A stretch of DNA of 64,000 bases from Ardenticatenaceae bacterium (GTDB lineage: Bacteria; Chloroflexota; Anaerolineae; Promineifilales; Promineifilaceae), in the NCBI GenBank assembly GCA_020634215.1, contig JACKCD010000002.1, positions 124,001-188,000 on the forward strand, given 5' to 3'. The notes beneath the pieces were generated by a model. The model was not told where the DNA came from. It worked only from the letters and a program-made list of their open reading frames with translations, and did not search any database. Both the position numbers and the translations under genes were made by a program. Of this stretch, positions 43,628 to 51,447 are shown piece by piece; the first letter of the stretch is position 1, and every line of letters begins with the position of its first letter.

Positions 43628-44292
43628 GGGTTAAAGAGGCGGTTGAGCCAGCGCACAAAAGCGGTGGCTAGGGGGGTATGGGCAGATAGAAAGCCGCGCC
43701 CAATGGCCTGTCCCATCGGCAATCCCGGCTGTTCCTGCCAGGCTAACCAGGTTCGTACAAAAGCCTTGCTGCGTTTATGGCCGTAGCGATTGAGTCTGGC
43801 TTGCTCCAATTCATCCAGAATCTTATTGGCAAATGGCTCCAATGGTTCTTTCCCATGAGCATTGCGGATCATCATCTGATTAACAAATTCTTCCAAAGCA
43901 CCGGGGTTGGTATTGTCTGGCATAATCCATACGCCAATGCGTGGGGCATAACCGTCGGGGCTGGGAATGATGGTTCCGGCTGGGTCAGGTTGCGCGGGAA
44001 GCTGGTAGCCCAAGTTGGCTTGACGCACATGGCTCTGGAACTGCTGCCAACGATTTTGCTGGTCAGCATCTAGGATGAGGCCAACGGCCGTTTGATCATC
44101 AGCCAGCAGTTGGGTAGCAAAAACGGTTAGCAGGCTGTTGACATTATCGGCCGTTGCCCCCATTGCTTTTGGCGTTCGCACCACAAAGTTATCGGGCAGG
44201 TTATGCTCCTTGCACAATGCCCAAACAACGTGCTGGTCATCATTCCCCTCAACAAGCAAATACGCAGTTGTAGTCGTTTGGCGATTCATCAA
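43624..44292 (-). CDS. DUF3226 TOPRIM-like protein
   Basis: A 222-residue protein. Near the start AYLLVEGNDDQHVVWALCKEH has the TOPRIM Glu and acidic pair, and VGLILDADQQNRWQ carries the DxD that completes the metal site. PF11536-type DUF3226 proteins are often encoded next to AAA ATPases. The start overlaps the stop of the AAA gene by four bases, and its stop overlaps the rarA start by four bases, so it is coupled to both. I infer a nuclease or effector of a two-gene defence unit with the ATPase. Confidence 0.75.
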   Translation of the reverse strand: MMNRQTTTTAYLLVEGNDDQHVVWALCKEHNLPDNFVVRTPKAMGATADNVNSLLTVFATQLLADDQTAVGLILDADQQNRWQQFQSHVRQANLGYQLPAQPDPAGTIIPSPDGYAPRIGVWIMPDNTNPGALEEFVNQMMIRNAHGKEPLEPFANKILDELEQARLNRYGHKRSKAFVRTWLAWQEQPGLPMGQAIGRGFLSAHTPLATAFVRWLNRLFNP

Positions 44293-45305
44293 CGTACTTC
44301 AATATCCTGTTCAACCGCCAAAATAAGACGCTCTCCATCATAACGAACAGCCTGAATGTCATCACCGCGTCGTTGTAAGCGAAAGATTGCTCCCACGTCC
44401 TTATTCTCATGCAGCGCAATCGCTTCAGCAAAAGAGCGAATGCAGTCGAGGCTGTGGGTGGTGGCAAAAACCTGCACATTTAACTTTTCTGCCGTTTCAA
44501 AGATTAATCGCCACAATTCGGTGATCGTTCGATAGTGTAAACCAGTATCAATCTCGTCAATGAGCAGGTACCGATTCTTTGAGAAGACAAGGGTAAAGGC
44601 AATCATTAAAATGCGGTGCATACCATCCCCCATGCTGGTAAGTGGCATTGGTTGGTCTTGACCCTTAAGTTTTAGCCTGATACCCGAATTGGTGGCGCGG
44701 CTGCTGGGGAAACTTATCCTTTCTAGGCGTGGTTCCAAAATTTGCAAAACATTGATAACAGTCTGCTCTTGAGGCGTTAATTCGATTTTATCCCACAGTT
44801 CCGCCAAAAAATTGTAATCGAAGCCTTTTGTTGTTACATAAGTTGAATTTGGTAAAGTGTGGGAGATTGCCTTAAGATGGCCGCTTGCGATCCTTATCCC
44901 ATCATTTTCCAAATTCAGGGAGATTTGCGTTGTCTGTCCATTTCCATAAATAAAATCGGCTTTTCTGTGGCCTGGGTTTCTTTTGATTTCTAAAGATATT
45001 GAAGCTTCTCCCGTTCCGTGGAGACAAATCGCAGGTGTGCTAACAGCACCATGCCCAAAATAAAGCGAAGCTAATTCATACTCTGAGCGGTGAGGGGAAG
45101 GTGCCCTCGAAGAAAAGTTCTCGCGGCTTTCTAAAAAATCTAAGGCAGCCATAGGGGATCTTTGGCTTATGAGGAGATGCAGGGCTTCCAGCAGGCTACT
45201 TTTGCCAACGTTGTTTTTACCGACGATAAGATTGATGCGGGCGAAATCTTCGATTTTGAGATTTTGGAAAAGGCGGTAGTTTTGAATTTCCAGATTTTGT
45301 AACAT
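44289..45305 (-). CDS. AAA/ABC-type ATPase partner of the DUF3226 protein
   Basis: A 338-residue ATPase of the OLD/RecF-like AAA_15/21 group: LQNLEIQNYRLFQNL, Walker A LIVGKNNVGKSSLLEALH (residues 27-42), a short signature region MPLTSMGDGMHRILMIAF, Walker B YLLIDEIDTGLHYRT and the H-loop VFATTHSLDCI. There is no TOPRIM domain in the chain; the next gene supplies it. The split resembles PARIS (AriA ATPase plus AriB TOPRIM), with DUF3226 in place of DUF4435. Codon use is more AT-rich than the neighbours, and there is no palindrome inside. Confidence 0.8.
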   Translation of the reverse strand: MLQNLEIQNYRLFQNLKIEDFARINLIVGKNNVGKSSLLEALHLLISQRSPMAALDFLESRENFSSRAPSPHRSEYELASLYFGHGAVSTPAICLHGTGEASISLEIKRNPGHRKADFIYGNGQTTQISLNLENDGIRIASGHLKAISHTLPNSTYVTTKGFDYNFLAELWDKIELTPQEQTVINVLQILEPRLERISFPSSRATNSGIRLKLKGQDQPMPLTSMGDGMHRILMIAFTLVFSKNRYLLIDEIDTGLHYRTITELWRLIFETAEKLNVQVFATTHSLDCIRSFAEAIALHENKDVGAIFRLQRRGDDIQAVRYDGERLILAVEQDIEVR

Positions 45306-45419
45306 GAATCACTCCACTGATTGAGCCAGTTTGATTCGTGGAGAAATTATATCACCTTTGCCTGATTTTATCTGCTTTGGATTAGTGGGCTAATTTGGGC
45401 AAGCGGAAATGAGCGAGAT

Positions 45420-45443
45420 GGGGAAAAACGGCCGTTTTTCCCC
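45420..45443. repeat. 24-bp perfect palindrome centred on ACGGCCGT
   Basis: GGGGAAAAACGG on the left is the exact inverse of CCGTTTTTCCCC on the right. It lies between the AAA gene and the next coding region. The same 24-mer occurs inside the B2 gene at 6992-7015. It extends the common octamer by 8 bases on each side. Confidence 0.9.
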
Positions 45444-45516
45444 ACACCTCACGCACCTAATATGCAATTGTTAGAACAGACGGCTGTTGGCTCACCCCGC
45501 CTGGTTCAGCAGATGG

Positions 45517-45837
45517 CTAAATTTGAAAGCCACCCCGGTAACGCACCACTTTGTAGGAAAAGTCGGTGACATAACGCTGCAAATGATCGTTGAGCGATTG
45601 CCACGTCTCATTCTCCATTAGGTCGTCCACCGTGTCGCGCTCGCTACAAATAAAGCCGATGCGTCGATTGGGGGCATCGCCATAGGCGGTGTGCCATGCT
45701 TCACTCATTTCCATGCCCAACGAGCGCATGGCGGGCAAATAACGCCCCATCACAAATTGGTAATATTCTTGCAGGTCGTCGGTGTTGACATCGTAGGTTA
45801 ACAAAAGTTTGTAGCCCAATGCGGTGCTTTGCATCAT
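45517..45837 (-). CDS. Small alpha/beta-barrel-like hypothetical protein
   Basis: A 106-residue protein (LLLTYDVNTDDLQEYYQFVMGRYLPAMRSLGMEMSEAWHTAYGD). The pattern of alternating strands and helices, and the length, suggest a dimeric ferredoxin-like barrel such as NIPSNAP or ABM. I do not recognise a specific family. It converges on nothing close; the spacer to the left contains the perfect palindrome at 45420-45443. Confidence 0.6.
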   Translation of the reverse strand: MMQSTALGYKLLLTYDVNTDDLQEYYQFVMGRYLPAMRSLGMEMSEAWHTAYGDAPNRRIGFICSERDTVDDLMENETWQSLNDHLQRYVTDFSYKVVRYRGGFQI

Positions 45838-45961
45838 GATATGTTCCTCTCAGGTATGGTTAATTATACCTACGCTTGGCTGGCAGTAAACCTTAGGCAA
45901 CCAAACATAGTTTTCCCCACAAAGGGGGTGCCTGTCAGGAATAAGGGGTACGATGTTACGT

Positions 45962-47170
45962 CTACCGGTTGGCGAGTGGTAGCGTAAAGGTAAAAGTGCT
46001 TCCCTGGTTTGGCAAACTCTGGCAGCTAATGGTGCCGCCTTGCACTTCAACCAGCTTTTTCACGAGATACAAGCCAAGCCCCCAACCGCTTTGTTCGCGC
46101 ACCAGGTCGCTGGTGGCGCGGAAGAACTGCGAAAACAGATGGGGATGGTCGGCTTCGGCAATGCCGATGCCGGTGTCGGCGATGACCACTTCCACCACAA
46201 CTGGGGTTGACGCAAGGGTGAGGGTGATGTGGCCGCCCGACGGCGTAAATTTATGGGCGTTGCTGAGTAAGCTGGCGAGAATTTGCGTGACGCGCTCTGG
46301 GTCGGCGCAGACGGGTGGGAGATTGGCGGGCAGGTGGAGGGTGAGGGTTTGACAACGGCCGTTTAGTCGTTCGGCAAATTGCGCCGCCACTTGTTCCACC
46401 AGTTCGGGCAGAGCAAACGGCCGTTTTTCCAACCGCAGTTGCCCACTTTCCAACCGATTGATTTGCGACAGGTCGCGCAGCAGGTTGCTCATGCGGCGCA
46501 CGTTGCGTTGAAGGATGGTTACGAACTCGCGCTGCTGCTGGGTAAGCGGTCCCACCAATTCGTTCGACATCAGATCAACGTACCCTTTAACGGCCGTTAA
46601 CGGCAGCCGCATCTCATGTGTAACCGTTGAGATGTAAGCACTTTTAGCCTGCTGTAGCTGTGCCAAAGCCTCACTCACTCGCAACTGCTGAATGGTTCCG
46701 GCGGTCATATTTGCCGCCGACACCAGCAGGTCGAGATCGTCGGCCGTGAACCAGGTTGCCCGTTCAACGTGAATGGCTCCCACCGTTTGCCCCACCGTTT
46801 GCAATGGTACAACCAGCGCACATTCCCCTGAGTGCTGATTATGTATCACGGCCTCGCCGGTTTGGCAACTTTGGTGGGCGAGTGTGGTGGCGGTTAACGG
46901 CCGTTTGCCCTGCTGGGCAACCACCACTAATGCGCCTGTTGCCGCATCAATCAGCAGCAAATAACCGTCGCTGGCGTTCATGAGTTGGCAGCCTGTGGCT
47001 AACACCCATGCCGTAAGTTCAGGCAAAGATGCCGCCCTGGTTAGCTGCTCACCCAGTTCTGCCAACACAGCCCAGTGTGCTTGTTGATACTGCGTCATCT
47101 GATGCTGCGTTGTCTGATGCTGCGTCGTCTGACGCTCCACGTCATACCAATTAACCATTAGCTTTGTCAT
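45962..47170 (-). CDS. GAF-domain sensor histidine kinase
   Basis: About 402 residues. N-terminal Gln/Thr/His repeats (TTQHQ units) precede a GAF domain (LTAWVLATGCQLMNASDGYLLLIDAATGALVVVAQQGK, then HVERATWFTADDLDLLVSAANM). The HisKA domain has the H-box AYISTVTHEMRLPLTAVKGYVDLM, and the ATPase domain has NAHKFTPSGGHITL, VIADTGIGIAEAD and GWGLGLYLVKKLVEVQGG. No membrane segment, so a cytosolic sensor. No response regulator gene is adjacent. Start ATG 47170 (after a GTG); Met 6 is an alternative. Confidence 0.86.
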   Translation of the reverse strand: MTKLMVNWYDVERQTTQHQTTQHQMTQYQQAHWAVLAELGEQLTRAASLPELTAWVLATGCQLMNASDGYLLLIDAATGALVVVAQQGKRPLTATTLAHQSCQTGEAVIHNQHSGECALVVPLQTVGQTVGAIHVERATWFTADDLDLLVSAANMTAGTIQQLRVSEALAQLQQAKSAYISTVTHEMRLPLTAVKGYVDLMSNELVGPLTQQQREFVTILQRNVRRMSNLLRDLSQINRLESGQLRLEKRPFALPELVEQVAAQFAERLNGRCQTLTLHLPANLPPVCADPERVTQILASLLSNAHKFTPSGGHITLTLASTPVVVEVVIADTGIGIAEADHPHLFSQFFRATSDLVREQSGWGLGLYLVKKLVEVQGGTISCQSLPNQGSTFTFTLPLANR

Positions 47171-47415
47171 CACGCTTGCAGGAAACCATATATCTCAGGT
47201 ATGGCTCCCACAACACAATTCTGACCCCTATTGTAATAGAAAAAATCTATGACCTAGCGCATAAATTGCGTGAATTTTTGCCCAATTTAGTCATCATTCA
47301 TAAACATCCTGCACGTCTCTCATTTTCGCTCTATACTTATGCTATCGTGTGGAGGCAGGTGCATTTGTTTAGCCTGTATCGGGGCAAATACATCGCTTGT
47401 GTCTGCACTTTCAAG

Positions 47416-47877
47416 ATGATGAGCAACTTAAGTCAAAAAAAGTTTATGCAAACGATGCCGGAGCAGGTGTTACCGTATTTGCCAGCCGCGCTGCAAAAAA
47501 TCCAGACGCGGCAGCCGTGGCAGTGGCTGCTACAATTCCATTATGGTGAGCCTAGGCTCCATTATGAAATGTCTCGTGCCTATCGCCACAACGGTTGGGA
47601 ACTGGGTTTTCATTGTGAGGCGATTGACAAGCATCTCAATATGCTGCTGCTGCGCGGCTTTCGGCGGCATTTGTTTGAGATTAAGGATTTGTTAGGGGAG
47701 CAGATGGAGGCGGAGATGTGGGATAAGGGGTGGACAAAGATTTATGAGGTGGTGCCAGAACGGCCGTTAACCACTGACTATCAGGCTGAATTAGGGCAAC
47801 GAATGGCGCAAATTATTACCCACCTCCACCCGATCTATGTCGAGCTTCGTAACAGTGTGGCGCAAATTCACCGGTAG
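47416..47877 (+). CDS. Hypothetical protein, 153 residues
   Basis: From ATG 47416 (MMSNLSQKKF) the frame encodes 153 residues; the longer frame upstream has no ribosome site and overlaps the kinase gene start. It is rich in aromatic residues and His (LLQFHYGEPRLHYEMSRAYRHNGWELGFHCEA), with helices after it. I do not recognise it. It precedes the lipoprotein gene by 6 bases on the same strand and may be co-transcribed with it. Confidence 0.55.
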   Translation: MMSNLSQKKFMQTMPEQVLPYLPAALQKIQTRQPWQWLLQFHYGEPRLHYEMSRAYRHNGWELGFHCEAIDKHLNMLLLRGFRRHLFEIKDLLGEQMEAEMWDKGWTKIYEVVPERPLTTDYQAELGQRMAQIITHLHPIYVELRNSVAQIHR

Positions 47878-47889
47878 GGAGGCATGAAA

Positions 47890-48342
47890 ATGAGACGAGT
47901 TTATGGGTTATTGCTGGTGTTGTGGCTGGCTGGGTGTGGTGGCGGGGAAACGGCCGTTTCTCCCGTTCCCCCAACTCCGTCCCCCCGCCAGCAAGAGCTA
48001 ACCGAGGCCAAGGCTGGTTGGGAAGCACAGCACATCCAAAGTTATTTGATTGATATTCAATACAACGAGCCGCAGAAAAACCCGCAGACAGTGGTTGTCG
48101 AAGTGCGCGACGGTGTGGCGACCTTTCTTGACCACGATTGTATGCCCCAGCGCACCTGCATCATGAGCAAGCTCGACCCGGCCGACTTTACCATTGATGC
48201 CCTTATTACCCGTACCCAAACGCTGCTAACCGAGGGAGAAATCACCCACCTTGTCTACCACGACACCTACCACTATCCCCGCGTCATCGAATCCGGCCAG
48301 GGCACGTGGCTCATCAGCAACTTTCGCCTTCTCGATGAGTAG
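47890..48342 (+). CDS. DUF6174-like lipoprotein
   Basis: About 150 residues. The N-terminus is a lipoprotein signal with lipobox LWLAGC. The mature part (WEAQHIQSYLIDIQYNEPQKNPQTVVVEVRDGVATFL, DFTIDALITRTQTLL and YHYPRVI) fits DUF6174, a secreted family of unknown function. The second ATG (47890) is eight bases after GGGAGGC; the first (47884) is too close to it. Confidence 0.72.
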   Translation: MRRVYGLLLVLWLAGCGGGETAVSPVPPTPSPRQQELTEAKAGWEAQHIQSYLIDIQYNEPQKNPQTVVVEVRDGVATFLDHDCMPQRTCIMSKLDPADFTIDALITRTQTLLTEGEITHLVYHDTYHYPRVIESGQGTWLISNFRLLDE

Positions 48343-48415
48343 CCGAGGATCCCAATCCTCGCTCTGATAGAACGCGGACAAACATCAATCCTGTAATCCT
48401 GTCTAAAAATACTCC

Positions 48416-49414
48416 TTAGCCCGTGGTAGCTAACAGCTCGGCCAAATGGTGCTGCCAGATGGCGGGCCAAGAGTGGGTGCCGTGGCCGCGAGTGGCCGGG
48501 GTGATGGGGAGGAGGACAAAACGGCCGTTTTTCACCCGCCCAATTTCCCGTTCCACCAGCCCCAGCTCCGGTGGATTTACCTGGTCGTCGGCCGAGTTGA
48601 TGGCTACCAGTGGGGCGACAATTTTTTCCAGGTGAGGCTGCGGGTTGTAGGTGCGCGAAGCGTCAAACTGGTAAATCATGTCGTTGGCATCCATCCGGCT
48701 CATGTAATCTGCCACAAGCTGGTCAAAAAGGGTGTCGGCTTCGGGCAGGGTGGGAGCCAGCGTTTGCCAATGAAGGGGGCTGCTGACCATGAAGAGGAGA
48801 GCATAAACGGCCGTTTTCAACCCAGCTGGCTGTTTCTCATAATTTCCCCCCAGCCACGCTGGATCTTGGCGAATCCCGTCTATAATCATCCGTCGCGTCA
48901 TCCGGTTACGGCCGGCGATTTGCACCGGCGTGCTGGCAAGTGGCAGCAGCGCATCCATAAAGGTCGGATATAAATATCCCCACATCCAGCTTTGCATTCC
49001 CCCCATCGAGGTGCCCATCACCAGCCGCAGATGATTTAGCCCCAACTTTTCCGTCAGCAGTCGGTATTGTGCCCGCACCATGTCATCATACGTGTAGCGC
49101 GGGAACCGCGCCCGCAGCCCATCGCTGGGCTTACTGGAATGGCCGTGGCCGATGCCATCGGGCAAAATGATGTAGCAGCGGTTGGCATCCAAAAGCTGCC
49201 CCGACCCAAACAGCACCCCGGCAAACTGCTCCCGCAAAAACGCCTCGCCGCTGCCGCCCGTACCGTGCAAAATCAAAATGGCATTGGTCACTTGTCCATC
49301 TGCATCTCGCTGCGGTGTGCCCCATGTGGTCACATGCAGCCGCAGTTCTGGCAGCACCTCGCCTGTATCAAAAGCAAAATCAGAAAAAAAGTAGGTGGTT
49401 GATTGGGGTTTCAT
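48416..49414 (-). CDS. MetX-like alpha/beta hydrolase
   Basis: A 332-residue alpha/beta hydrolase of the homoserine O-acetyltransferase group: LILHGTGGSGEAFL (oxyanion region), CYIILPDGIGHGHSSKPSDGLRARFPRYTYDDMV, nucleophile elbow VMGTSMGGMQSW and a late His near THSWPAIW. The GGMQ after the nucleophile is characteristic of MetX. Real MetX enzymes act in methionine synthesis, but no methionine gene is adjacent, so the substrate is open. Start ATG 49414. Confidence 0.75.
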   Translation of the reverse strand: MKPQSTTYFFSDFAFDTGEVLPELRLHVTTWGTPQRDADGQVTNAILILHGTGGSGEAFLREQFAGVLFGSGQLLDANRCYIILPDGIGHGHSSKPSDGLRARFPRYTYDDMVRAQYRLLTEKLGLNHLRLVMGTSMGGMQSWMWGYLYPTFMDALLPLASTPVQIAGRNRMTRRMIIDGIRQDPAWLGGNYEKQPAGLKTAVYALLFMVSSPLHWQTLAPTLPEADTLFDQLVADYMSRMDANDMIYQFDASRTYNPQPHLEKIVAPLVAINSADDQVNPPELGLVEREIGRVKNGRFVLLPITPATRGHGTHSWPAIWQHHLAELLATTG

Positions 49415-49506
49415 ACCGCTATTGTCTCACGCCAAACCGCCAGGAGGCAAAAAATTTTCCTTTGCGCCGTTTGCATTGGGCTTTTTGGGGTTTTGGTTTG
49501 TCCAGG

Positions 49507-50004
49507 CTATGCGTTGCGAAGCTGCTGGGCCAGAGCCAGGAAAGCTTGCTCGACGTTCTGGCCTGTTTTGGCACTGGTGTAGTAAAGGGGGATGGTGGCT
49601 GGCAGCACGTTGTGGAGCGCGTCGTTGGCGAGCTGGGGGTCGTTTAGCAAGTCCATTTTGTTGGCGACTAGCACAAAGGTGGCGCTGGGGTTGATGGCTT
49701 TGAGCTGTTTTTCGTAGGTAACAACGGCCGTTAATGTATCAGCCCGCGTCACATCACACACCAGCAAAGCCCCAGCCGCCCCCATCAGATAGCTGGATTG
49801 CGTATAATCCTCGCCACCAGCCAAATCCCAAATCAGCAGCCTGATGGTGTCGTCGCCCAAATCCACATTTTTGCGCGACACCTTAACGCCAATGCTGCTG
49901 AGGTATTTATCGCTAAATTTGTCTTCAACATAACGGCGAATGAGGCTGGTTTTGCCAACGGCGAATTCGCCTAATAAACAAATCTTTTTCTGAATGATAG
50001 CCAT
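49507..50004 (-). CDS. Ras/Rab-like small GTPase
   Basis: About 165 residues. All G boxes are visible: G1 LLGEFAVGKTSLIRR, G2 Thr/Ser region (SSIGVKVSRK), G3 LLIWDLAGGE (WDxAG of Rab type, with Gly for the Gln relative), G4 LVANKMDL and G5 YTSAKTG. Bacterial Ras-like GTPases of this kind usually pair with roadblock proteins or act in polarity. No GAP or roadblock gene is adjacent. The longer frame from TTG 50043 lacks a good ribosome site; ATG 50004 is preferred. It is 55 bases from the manA stop. Confidence 0.8.
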   Translation of the reverse strand: MAIIQKKICLLGEFAVGKTSLIRRYVEDKFSDKYLSSIGVKVSRKNVDLGDDTIRLLIWDLAGGEDYTQSSYLMGAAGALLVCDVTRADTLTAVVTYEKQLKAINPSATFVLVANKMDLLNDPQLANDALHNVLPATIPLYYTSAKTGQNVEQAFLALAQQLRNA

Positions 50005-50058
50005 TGTAAGCGGTTGCGTCCTTCTTTCCAAGATGTCCGTCAACCGCTAACGTGGCAA

Positions 50059-51042
50059 TTATCCGACGTAGGTTCGCAGCAGGGTGACGGGTTCGCTGGC
50101 GGCGGTGACGGCAAACGTTCCCAGGGCGGCGGGGAGGAGGGTGAAGCGAACGGCCGTTAACGCTACCCCATTGATTGTAGCAGAACCTTCGATAACGCCC
50201 CAAATTTCCAGCGTGCTGCCATCACAACGGCCGTTAAACACGCTTCCCGCTGCCATCTCTACCCGCTCCGTCACGAAGTATTCGTTTTGGCAGAGCAAAT
50301 AGCGGGCTACCCCGTTCTCGTTGGCAATCAGCGGTGGCTGGCATAGCGTGGGGGCTACCTGGCTGAAGTTGATCACATCCATCGCCTTGTCCACGTGCAG
50401 TGCCCGTGGCTTGCCGTTTTGCAGCCGGTTCCAGTCATAGACGCGGTAGGTGGTGTTGGAGTTTTGCTGGATTTCGGCAATCAACACTCCGGCCAAAATG
50501 GCGTGGAGCGACCCGGCGGGGACGCAAACCACATCCCCTTTTTGCACCGGAAGCGTGTGCATGTATGGCTCCAGGTTGCCATCGGCAATGGCTTGGCGGA
50601 ACTTCTCCGGCGTCGTGCCTGCGGCCACGCCAAAAATGACCGCCGCGTCGGGGGCAGCGTCCAGCACCACCCACATTTCGGTTTTGCCTAGTTCGTTGCC
50701 TTCGTTTGCCAGGGCGTAATCGTCATCGGGGTGTACCTGCACAGAAAGCTGCTGGTTGGCATCGAGCAGCTTGATGAGCAGGGGGAATTTGCCGCGCTCT
50801 TGCGCCCAGGCGCAGCGGCTGCCAATGAGGTCGAGGCCAAGCTGGGCGTGGAGTTCGGTGAGGAGGAGGTTGGCAAAACGGCCGTTTTCCACCACCGTCG
50901 TCCCATCCTCATGCGCCGCAATCTCCCAGCTTTCGGCAATAATCCCGGCCGGCAGTTCCCGCCCCAATCGCTCCAAATTGCGCCCGCCCCAAATATAATC
51001 TTTTAACACCGGTTTGAATAACAGTGGGTAAAGTGATGGCAT
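50059..51042 (-). CDS. manA: Mannose-6-phosphate isomerase, class I
   Basis: A 327-residue cupin enzyme. Zinc site residues are visible in LSVQVHPDDDYAL and GKTEMWVVLDA (Glu), and in PAGSLHAILAGVLIAEIQQNSNTTYRVYDWNR. It interconverts fructose-6-P and mannose-6-P to supply GDP-mannose, consistent with the glycan genes earlier in the window. Its ATG is at 51042. Confidence 0.88.
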   Translation of the reverse strand: MPSLYPLLFKPVLKDYIWGGRNLERLGRELPAGIIAESWEIAAHEDGTTVVENGRFANLLLTELHAQLGLDLIGSRCAWAQERGKFPLLIKLLDANQQLSVQVHPDDDYALANEGNELGKTEMWVVLDAAPDAAVIFGVAAGTTPEKFRQAIADGNLEPYMHTLPVQKGDVVCVPAGSLHAILAGVLIAEIQQNSNTTYRVYDWNRLQNGKPRALHVDKAMDVINFSQVAPTLCQPPLIANENGVARYLLCQNEYFVTERVEMAAGSVFNGRCDGSTLEIWGVIEGSATINGVALTAVRFTLLPAALGTFAVTAASEPVTLLRTYVG

Positions 51043-51447
51043 AAATTCTCCTGAAATATAGGTTTTGTTATGATCAGGTCATTCCCGCGAAAGCGGGAAT
51101 CCAATCATGATTAAACCAAACGGGAATTAAGATACCCCTTACACCCCACCCATGCACAGGATGGTACCGTAGGGGTGAGGCGGTGCGGATTGACGTAACC
51201 CAAAACAAACGGCACCATCTCCGTACCGCCTCGCCCATGTGCTGGCCGCAAAACGGCCGTTTGGTGCCAAGAAGGGCGAGGCGACCGAGAGACAATACCA
51301 ACGTATGGCGAGCGTACCCCCCGGTTGCCTCGCCCCTACCCCACGCACGGGACGGCATTGACCCAAAACCAATTTTGCGCGATCCTGCGCCCCTGGCGCA
51401 GGATGTTTGGGCGGGACTCGTTACCACTCGCCCGCCAAGAACAGTGC
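51043..51447. repeat. Repeat-rich intergenic region
   Basis: No gene. It contains the short palindrome ATTCCCGC-n4-GCGGGAAT at 51081-51100, a common dispersed motif; a block with GTAGGGGTGAGGCGG at about 51168-51182 and its inverse CCGCCTCGCCC / TTGCCTCGCCCCTAC at 51224-51342; a host palindrome at 51251-51260; and a hairpin TCCTGCGCCCCTGGCGCAGGA near 51382-51402. The stop of the STAND gene follows at 51448. Confidence 0.7.
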
